Shown one piece after another: positions 56,069 through 64,000 of a stretch of DNA of 64,000 nucleotides (its first letter is position 1; every line of letters starts with the position of its first letter). Source of the stretch: Liolophura sinensis (Eukaryota > Mollusca > Polyplacophora > Chitonida > Chitonidae). The translations under genes were made by a program, and so were the position numbers. The notes beneath the pieces are model-generated. The model worked only from the letters and a program-made list of their open reading frames with translations, made no database searches and was not told the origin of the DNA. The stretch lies in contig NC_088305.1 in the NCBI RefSeq assembly GCF_032854445.1, positions 32,141,645 through 32,205,644 of the forward strand. The letters run 5' to 3'.

Positions 56069-56862
56069 CAGATGGGCACACGGCATTACTGGACCGCAAA
56101 AGCATTTTGTATGATAAATAAATATGCGCTTTCAAAAACACCAGATCCGTCAAACTTTAGAAAAAGAATCTTAAAATTTATAATAGCGGGTATCTGGCGC
56201 CTTAAAGCAAAATTGGCATTGAGAAATTACCTGATGACAAATTTTTCAATGTGGGCATGCTTCTTGATGACTTGATATCACGAGAGACGCCACTTGATAT
56301 CACTTGATACAACGGTGACAAATAGTGCCTTTGTATAAACCCCTTGTTTGGACATATTTGTTGACAAGAAAAGTTGTGGGATCGTGATGATTTTGTAACA
56401 TTTGTTTCGATGCTTTTGCACTCAAGTCAACAAATTGTTAATTCAAAGTTAATGTACAAATCATCTAAAGTTACGACATATGTAATTACCACGCGGATGA
56501 AGCGTTTTGGCACGTCAAGATCACGTGATTTTTGAACTTGGTGACCCCCGTGTTCGAATTCTTCTATGGACTCAGTTCAGATTAGGTTACATAAATACCT
56601 TAATAAGTGAGGCACTTTTCCACTATGCTATACATACGTACGTGTTGAAACAGTTAAATTTCAAAAACGTAAAAAGAAAACTTCACCCGCGTCTATGCAT
56701 GAAAGCAATACTCGTATGAGTATTATGTTCTATTTATCATTGTCATTACAAATTCGATCCCTACAATGGCCAATATGTGGCTGTTTCAGCCAATCATTGC
56801 CTCTGTAATATTCACGAAGTGGAGTTTAGCATTCATTCAAGGCAAAGAAAACGATGGAGGCA

Positions 56863-56933
56863 GGGCAATGGAGGCCGAATCCATGGAGCTGAGACTGTGT
56901 CTACGGGTTAGCGCGTAATCAGGGCAAATTCCA
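56863..56933. repeat. 70-bp duplicated segment, left copy
   Basis: GGCAATGGAGGCCGAATCCA, TGGAGCTG, CTACGGGTTAGCGCGTAATC and AGGGCAAATTCCA recur almost unchanged at 57367-57438, about 500 bp away in the same orientation. Confidence 0.85.
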
Positions 56934-57131
56934 TACAGTAAATACATATAGATCTATATGTCGTTCGGCGAATGTAAATTCATATAGATCTATACGTCAT
57001 TCGCCAAATGTAGGTACGCCTGGGTCTCTGTAGACGACCGTAGTCACTGATACCGATTGGGTCACTATAGACGACCGTAGAATGAGATCTTTCAAAATCA
57101 TTTCACACGGTTGGGGAAATTACCCATCTAA

Positions 57132-57220
57132 TTATTTTCCTGGACAGTGAATGCTCTGTCGTCTGATAAGGTTTTTATACTTCGCTTTAGTGTTTTCTAT
57201 GCCATTCTGCTTAAACGAAA
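57132..57220. repeat. Dispersed repeat shared with 50884-50962
   Basis: TATTTTCCTGGACAGTGAAT, CTGTCGTCTGATAAGG, CTTTAGTGTTTTCTATGCC and AAACGAAA. It lies inside the segment bounded by the two 70-bp copies. Confidence 0.6.
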
Positions 57221-57366
57221 GTCGGGCAACAGCACATGTTATAATATACCATGCATGAGAGACTGAAATCTACATGTACAGTTCCTGACCACAACCGCGC
57301 ATGAGCTGGACATTGTCACGTTGGTCTACACTGGCAGTAACCGCAATGGATTCACGGTCATTCCCA

Positions 57367-57438
57367 GGCAATGGAGGCCGAATCCATGGAGCTGGGACAT
57401 TGTGACTACGGGTTAGCGCGTAATCAGGGCAAATTCCA
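57367..57438. repeat. 70-bp duplicated segment, right copy
   Basis: Direct copy of 56863-56933 with a few changes. Confidence 0.85.
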
Positions 57439-58460
57439 CGCTAATACGACGGATAAAACTTGCCCGCCATCGCTCAAACCTTTTCTAGTACATGGCATAT
57501 ATACCGGTGCTAAACCACAAATAAATTAGAAAAAAAAACATATGAGTAAAATAGGTCAGGAATTTGCGAGATAGTCACATTGGCGACGTTCTCTCTCGAT
57601 GCTCAACAATTAGACTGTCAGATAAGACCACTAGTTCATATCGTATCAAAGAAATGAGTTTGCTGAGAAGTTGACAAACTGTGGTAGTTCCTTCCAGGGC
57701 CGGATCGACTCCCTCATAAACTTTTGTTCTGTGATCACAGTTATGGAAGACCAGTAGTACTGAGAGCAGCACCAAACATCAATCACAAAGACGAAATGAT
57801 TCAATTGAGCAGGGAACACACATTTCACGTTGACAAGAACTGTGTGTTGGAAGTGTTACTGTATGCATATCGATATAGAATACTTAAAGGAACTCTAAAA
57901 TGTTGTAAAGTCATGCCGAATGATTAAATATGGCTTAACACCTGCATTTCTAGAAACTTAGCAGGGACATATGGTCGTGGCAATGCTCCATTTATAGAGC
58001 GTATAGTAATCGCTGTTCTTTTTCCATGCGCATTTTCTTGGCCATACTTGTTTACACAAACTAATAAACAAAGATTTGGTTGCCATCCGTCATTTTTTAA
58101 CTTTCATTTGGTAAATGCAACTCTTGGTATCACGGGAAGGACAATGATTCGAGAATTTTTCCGTCCATTTCTCGATCTTATATATTTACATATGTATATA
58201 GATATGTTAGTTTGTGGTATTTGCTATTTTTGCAGGTTTCTGCGTAGAAAGCCGTTGGTTTGTGCCTAGCATTCTATGATTGATATCACACGACGCGTGC
58301 GGCAATCATTCACTGACAGCGCGACCAGACAGCCATAAACCTAATGTCATCCACCAGATCAATATTCATGTAGTCCTAATTATTAAAAATTTACTAGATC
58401 CGTTGACATATCCATTAGTCGCTTTCTCCATTACAAAACGTGGACGGTATATGAGGGTTT
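57439..58460. other. Intergenic, nothing secure
   Basis: Overlapping minus-strand frames at 57575-57828 look partly coding (EGVDPALEGTTTVCQLLS) but have no agreed splice sites. The possible acceptor at 58237 is discussed with the 54887 exon. Confidence 0.3.
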
Positions 58461-58676
58461 TCGTGTATGTGTATACGTGTATGTGTGGGTAACCTATACG
58501 TGGATTTGTGGGTAACTTATACGTGTATAAGTGGGTAACCTATACGTGTATGTATGGGTAACCTGTACGTGTATGTATGGGTAACCTGTACGTATATGTA
58601 TGGGTAACCTATACGTGTATGTGTGGGTAACCTATACGTGTATGTGTGGGTAACATATACGTGTATGTGTGTGTAA

Positions 58677-58677
<1 letters not shown>
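58461..58677. repeat. 23-bp minisatellite, about 9 copies
   Basis: Units GTGGGTAACCTATACGTGTA plus TGT, with variants GGTAACCTGTACG. Confidence 0.9.

Positions 58678-58717
<40 letters not shown>
58678..58717. repeat. (TA)n microsatellite
   Basis: TA run directly against the 23-bp array, the same arrangement as at 11325-11365. Confidence 0.95.
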
Positions 58718-58719
<2 letters not shown>

Positions 58720-59265
58720 AGGTTATCAAGGTTCTATCAAGGTTAACTACTGATACCAGTTTATTTTATGATAAATTGATATTCTTCTCTAATAACGGTA
58801 AAGTTTAACGTTCTTTCTGAAATACTACATCTGATGATTATCTTGTTTTACAAACATGTATCCCCATTTAAGATATTAGGCAACATTATTGAAACATTAC
58901 TGGTACATTTGGCAATAAGCTTTTCTAGCCTGAATAAAAATAACTGTATAAAAATGCTTCTCTAATGATAGATCTTTTCTTATAGAGGTCACCTGCATTT
59001 TTAAGCCTTTCAACAAATTAGTATTTTGGTTATATTTGGCTCATATCAGGTGAGGATTTCATCACAGCCGGGGTAGGATCGTGCATGAATTCATTTGCTT
59101 GTAATAGGCCTACGTCAAGTCATATGGATGATTCTGACCAGGCAGTATAATCAATGATGGAGGAAATGAGAGCAAAGTCTTCTGAAATATTAAATAACAT
59201 ACAACAAAAAGTGTGTGCGGGTTAACATATCCATCAGTAGACCAAGTTATCCGCTTGGTGGAGTC

Positions 59266-59300
59266 GGGGGTGGAGGGGGGAGGGGGGGGGGGGATGGGGA
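59266..59300 (+). other. G-run cluster
   Basis: Several G runs, one of 12 or more, separated by single A or T; possible G-quadruplex and possible sequencing-error site. Confidence 0.5.
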
Positions 59301-59339
59301 CAGACTGAAGCTCTGCAATACCGAGCTCGTGGTGTAGAT

Positions 59340-59935
59340 AAAATATGTCCGATCCAGTGTGTAGCTGTACTCACTTGTTCTACATGTCTGCAGGTGTGAA
59401 AACTTGGCCCATAAGCCATTCACTCGATCTGCATGACTGCATGGCTGCATGACAACTTGTTCCATTAGTCGTTTACTCTACATGACAACATAGGAATTTG
59501 TTCTGTTAGTCAAATGTTCTACACACTGTGTGAAAACTTGTTCTGTTAGTCAACTGTTCTACACACTGTGTGAAAACTTGTTCTATTAGATTATATATTA
59601 AATCTATAAGACTTGCTCAAAGAATATTTCAGTTTACCTGATTATGTAAAAAATTTATTTTGCATTACGCCATGAAAACTTTTCCATAAATCTTTCGTTC
59701 CACATGACGGTATACCATGACTTGTTCTATAAGCTATCAATTCTCTAAGACCGTGTGAAAACTTTTTCCGTAAGTCGTTCAGTGTACATAACTCTGTAAA
59801 AACGTTTTCCAAAAGTTGTCATTCTGAATAACTGTGTGAAAACTTCTTCCATAAATCATTCATTGTGCATAACTATGGGAAAACTTCTTCCATAAATCAT
59901 TCATTGTGCATAACTGTGGGAAAACTTGTGCCTGG
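59340..59935. repeat. Degenerate 43-45 bp tandem repeat
   Basis: TGTGAAAACTTGTTC, ATAAGTC and TTCTACAT recur about 12 times with strong divergence. The two copies around 59510-59570 and the two around 59830-59930 are nearly identical to each other. Confidence 0.75.
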
Positions 59936-61717
59936 GTATCAGATGGAAGGGTTTAAGGGCCGTTGTGTCTCCACACAAGAACCTAATCGCCATAATTGGA
60001 GGGAAATGTTTTTAAATAAGGGCAATAAGCTTTATTTCATTACATTAAATCCAAGTTCGCTGAATTCATTTTAAAAATATTTTAATGTTAGTTTCACTGA
60101 AACTAATTTTTCTCTCCGTGGGTATACTTAGGCGGTGGGTGGGCGATATATACTTTAATCGTACACAGGATATACAATCCGTCAAATCCGTACACAATGT
60201 GAGCTTGTCAGACAACTCCCTTAGATACATGTAAATATTTCAAAATATTTTTTTCTCCAGCTAAAATTCGCCTTTTTTCGTTTGTTTGCCCTGTATTAAG
60301 CTGGACCATTCGCAATGAGTTTTGATACCCTTATCACTGCTGGCGGATTAAATCTGACAAAATTAAGTAGGACGCATGTTAATGTAACTGGCATTATATT
60401 GGTTTCTCTGTGCTTGTGCTGATGTGATGGGTTCACGCCTCTCTCTGGCTACCTCTGGCTTCATCCGTCAGTATTACCCCTTGATTAGGTCAGGTTTTCT
60501 CAGGAACCCCTGCTGCAGCTACACCGTTCATGAGTTTCATGTTGTAAGCAGCTAATTATGATTTATTTATTTATTTATGATCGGTGCCGTGCTCAGATTT
60601 CACTGCACGCATGGGATGGAATTCACTTTGTTGTGATTGAAGAATTTACTTGGTCATTTCGTGCACATTAAGTATGTCCGCGGTGGGTTATGACGTGTGG
60701 AGAAGTGGAGATATGATCGGAACAATTGTAGTCAGGACACAGAGTATCCAGCCTTTAACTGTGTTAAACTCGCGGGGCTGGTAGTTTTATATGCATCGTG
60801 TTGAATGAAATCGCCACGTTGGATATACATACATTGTACCAACAGCTGCAATCAAAGCACTGGAAAGATATATACTTTTTATTAACAAACAACTCATAAA
60901 CCAGTATGGTACACGAATTTGATACTGATTAAAACATAAGACAAGAGTAGATCAGGTGGCGCATAGGAAGCTTGAAAAGCATAAGCATTTATTTTCGTGA
61001 TATTGTATAACCAAAATATCGTAGTTCAATGCAAGCAAAATCGCGCACTTTGAGAAAATCGAAAGAGCCGCTGTGTTATCTATTTTAGCCAACCAGGCGC
61101 GACTTATTTCTGTAACCCGAGAACGCACTTGTTTTCGGTGACGTAACTCGGACACAGTTTTGCCTTTTAGAAATGTAAACGTTGGATACGAGTTACGAGG
61201 CATCGTGCTTTCGGTCGCCCTAACCTGACGGATCACATGGTCTACTAAAAATTGCAGATTAAAAGTTCATTTATAGAATGACCAAGAACGTTGGAACGAA
61301 ATTACTGTGTCCGTTTAGGTCAGTATCCATCTCTCTTCTGAAATAACCAAGGTTATATTATTTGTTGTCTTTTTATCTGAAATGAACGCGTCTTTACAAC
61401 ATTCCGTGCCCTTGTCCAACATCGCTGAAAACTGCCGAGCGCAACTCCCTGTCCAGACCTTTTACAGTCTCTGTGGTGGTTTGTAGTTCAAGGTTGTTTT
61501 GGAAATTGGTCTTGGCGATTGGTATACGAGTTATTGTTTTGACGAGTAGATTCACTTGTACGAGGCCTAATTAGATGCTTGTTCTATAGCGCTGAGTAAT
61601 CGAAAAATGGATGATTTCTCAACCGTTAAGTAAAACCGATTGTGTTTGTTGAGGACGTATAAACTTATTTTGATAAAACTTGGGTTCCCGCTTTTTTACT
61701 TATATGGTTTGTATACC
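59936..61717. other. Intergenic, nothing secure
   Basis: A SINE-A tail remnant at 60556-60600 (TTTATTTATTTATGATCGGT). A minus-strand frame from 61203 (MPRNSYPTFTFLKGKTVSEL) has a fair start context but no donor. Confidence 0.3.
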
Positions 61718-61930
61718 TGGCCTCGGGATCACGAAACGATCCTAAACTTAAATCATAATTTCAAATCACTTTTAAATTGTTGTTTCTTAGAGAACAGTGT
61801 CATACTATTACTTGACAGCGTAAATTCTGGGTAACTTATTAAAAACATATGCCAGGTAAATAACGAAAAGGAACATACCGAGTGAAATGAAATTTGGACT
61901 TGTCTAAGATCGCTTCGTGATCCCGGGCCA
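61718..61930. mobile_element. MITE, TGGCC..GGGATCACGAA ends
   Basis: Left end TGGCCTCGGGATCACGAAAC, inverted right end (TGGCCCGGGATCACGAAGCG), 213 bp, no frame. Confidence 0.78.
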
Positions 61931-63228
61931 TGTTGATCTGGTCTACTTTTTCATTCACTTGACGTCACTGGCGTTGTCTCATTTATATCTGTTATCCTAA
62001 AGCTTGATGTCTTTGGTGCGAAATTGCAACATTTTCAGGCGCCAGTTTTCAATATTATCACCTTATATCGAGAATGGTTTGTGTCGTCAGAAACAGGCGA
62101 GAATGGTTAGTATTCTCACCTATAAATCTTAAGTCTGTTAAAAGATTTCCTTGAGCACAAAGCATTCCCTTTCTTGAACGAGGCACCTTACACGTGTATT
62201 GAAATGTGAATATGTAAATCTGTCATATCTGTTCTTGCCCGTCGCAAAGGTATTTATTTTGCTCTTTTGCAGTTAATGCAACCGGTGATAAATTTAAGTT
62301 TCTGAACAAAGGCAACTTATTCTTTGTAAACGTGTGACATCGCGTAGATTACCATTCTTTTTGAGGACCTGTTATAAATACCTGATGCAAACAAATCTCT
62401 CTAAACCGATACCCAGCGAACACTTCATTCAGCCACAGCCCGTCGGGCTGTATTTGGAATCTTGGGTATTTATCACTGACATAAGTGACATTAGTGTATT
62501 GTGCACTGGTGTTCTTGGTGACTTTGAGTACAATACGGCCGTACTGAGCGATACAGGGTAATGCACCATCGATACGATAATCCAGGCTACTCCACATAAT
62601 GCGACTTAATCCAGATCAACCATCACGTGACGTGTGAAGAGTCGTGCCCTCGCGCGGATCAGTATAATATAAAACTGTTTCGACACGTTTGACAGACGAC
62701 TTCAAGCAAAAATTAATCGTTCTTTTTTCCCCAGAGAAAAAATGTGCAGCCCAATAAAAAGCTTATCCTGCCCTAAATGAAAGCTTTGCCCAACAGGGCA
62801 CTTAGAGAGGCGGCTTCCTTTGATAAAATATTAACATCGATTTAATTTTACTAATGAGCTTTTACCACATCAAACCTATCCCCACTCCCCTCTCCACATA
62901 GACATTTGTCACTTCCCTTCCCCTCCTCGCGTATTCAGTCACCTGAAGAGTGAGCGCTAACAAAACCTACCAGTGAGCTCTATATTATTGGACATCTTCC
63001 ACATCTATATGCATCTATATATAGTTCTGTGTAGTCTGGAAACGTACCGTAATCGGCAATAGTTGTATGCAGTCTGGAAACGTACCGCACATTGTTAACT
63101 TTCGGAACACGCAGACCATAAAAAAGATGCACAGGAGCAAACATTTCACGCTAAATGCCTCTTGCATGAATGTTTATATCGGCAACACAGGTGACACCCG
63201 CAAATATGCTAACGCTATTTAGGACTTT
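61931..63228. other. Intergenic, nothing secure
   Basis: Open frames on both strands at 62334-62597 lack start or splice support. Confidence 0.35.
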
Positions 63229-63366
63229 GTTTGTTTATTTATTTATTTATTTATTTATTTATTTCTTAGCGCAGTACTCAAGAATATTTCACTTATACTA
63301 CTGCGACCAGTATTATGCTGTGAGGAAACCGTGCAGAGCCCGGGGAAAACCAACGACCATCCGGAG
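63229..63366 (-). mobile_element. SINE-A copy, 5'-truncated
   Basis: Long TTTATTTA tail, GCAGTACTCAAGAATATTTC, ACTTATACTACTGCGACCAG, GCAGAGCCCGGGGAAAACCA, CGACCATCCGGAGG. Confidence 0.9.
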
Positions 63367-63490
63367 GAATTAGTGATCAAACTGATGATTTTCATGAATT
63401 CAGTCCAACAGTGCATGATGATTCATAATTAAAGTTGGCCTGAAGTGTATTGTTGCAATGACGACAATACACTTTCCATGTACGCTTTCG

Positions 63491-63590
63491 TGATTTATTT
63501 ATTTATTTGATTCATTTTGCTTCACTTACATATATGTGACGTTCGTCAGAAGTAGGAGTTGATAAAACCGTGCAGGGCTCGGAGGTAAAT
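63491..63590 (-). mobile_element. SINE-A remnant
   Basis: TTTATTTATTTATTTGATTC, CTTCACTTACATATATGTGA and CCGTGCAGGGCTCGGAGG: a decayed body just beside the 63229 copy. Confidence 0.6.
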
Positions 63591-64000
63591 GTACTCAGCT
63601 CGTCACATTTCGGTCTAACCATCATAACCTCCAACCTCCGAACCCCCAATCCCAGTGGGCGTGGGAACTTTCATGTGAAATCGTTGTCTCTCTCAGTCAT
63701 TGAGCTCTTCGTATACTTTGCCAACAGGAAAATTTGGCCTTTGATGACATTGTAAAAGATCACACTTAATATTTTCAATAAATATGACAGTTGTCCTTTA
63801 CGAATATCTGATATATAGCGATACGATAAACAATACATTAGCCCGATCAGATGACGCCATCATACATATGAATTCATATCAGTCCACCCACGTCATTAGA
63901 CCTGGTCACTGTTATGGAAATAAAAAGTACAGCCGAATGCGTTGGACCGCTAGAGGGGAAACTCGGAGAGATTTGAATTTATGGCTGTCTGTTTACGTTA

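Noticed and set aside
57724-57927. Plus-strand frame at 57.8 kb as exon 2 of the 54887 gene
   Set aside because: With the carried base the acceptor before it leads to a stop within a few codons.
61150-61236. Minus-strand frame starting MPRNSYPTFTFLKGKTVSEL
   Set aside because: Fair start context and composition, but no donor, promoter or terminal signal that fits.
1-64000. LTR elements, virus-derived genes, Polintons or LINE reverse-transcriptase frames
   Set aside because: No long terminal repeats, polymerase or capsid motifs were recognised; the long frames present are all tandem repeats.
1-64000. CRISPR array or bacterial operon
   Set aside because: Tandem arrays have no spacer structure and the window shows spliced genes and SINEs of an animal genome.

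Overview
The window is animal genomic DNA, most likely from a lophotrochozoan (mollusc or brachiopod). The evidence is AT-rich sequence, long GT-AG introns with coding exons of 50-200 bases, no compact gene clusters, and many copies of tRNA-derived SINEs. Their bodies ('acgccgtactcaagaatat', 'gtttaacgtcgtactcaa') are of a kind I associate with mollusc genomes. That assignment is inference from repeat style, not from a recognised gene.

Layout. 0.8-8.5 kb is repeats, SINE copies and two possible exons at 1.4-1.8 kb. 8.5-9.9 kb holds a three-exon plus-strand gene for a small secreted precursor with paired KR-flanked peptide modules. 10.9-15.5 kb holds a minus-strand gene of at least three exons, about 143 residues if nothing lies between them, with its poly(A) signal. 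16.5-26.4 kb is mostly repeat: a 1.4 kb minisatellite, one SINE inserted inside another, a tandem array grown from a SINE tail, and several MITEs. 26.4-34.8 kb is the best-supported gene: a CRE-rich TATA promoter, a 5' UTR exon and nine coding exons that join in one frame to a 331-residue membrane and ankyrin-repeat protein. 38.3-40.6 kb is a minus-strand secreted cysteine-rich gene (two exons seen) whose 5' splice site has been tandemly copied. 40.7-54.4 kb holds orphan exon candidates, a 31-bp array interrupted by a SINE, and long empty stretches. 54.5-55.0 kb is a TATA/Inr promoter with the first exon of a secreted protein whose remainder I cannot place. The rest is SINEs, MITEs, duplications and simple repeats.

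The main theme is that introns of the recognised genes carry large minisatellites (21, 33, 65, 53 and 66 bp units). Several unit lengths are multiples of three, so they read as long open frames on both strands without being genes. No operon logic applies. The genes do not form an obvious pathway; three of the five best-supported loci look secreted or membrane-bound. I saw no rRNA, no functional tRNA gene, no CRISPR, and no virus-derived or LTR element.
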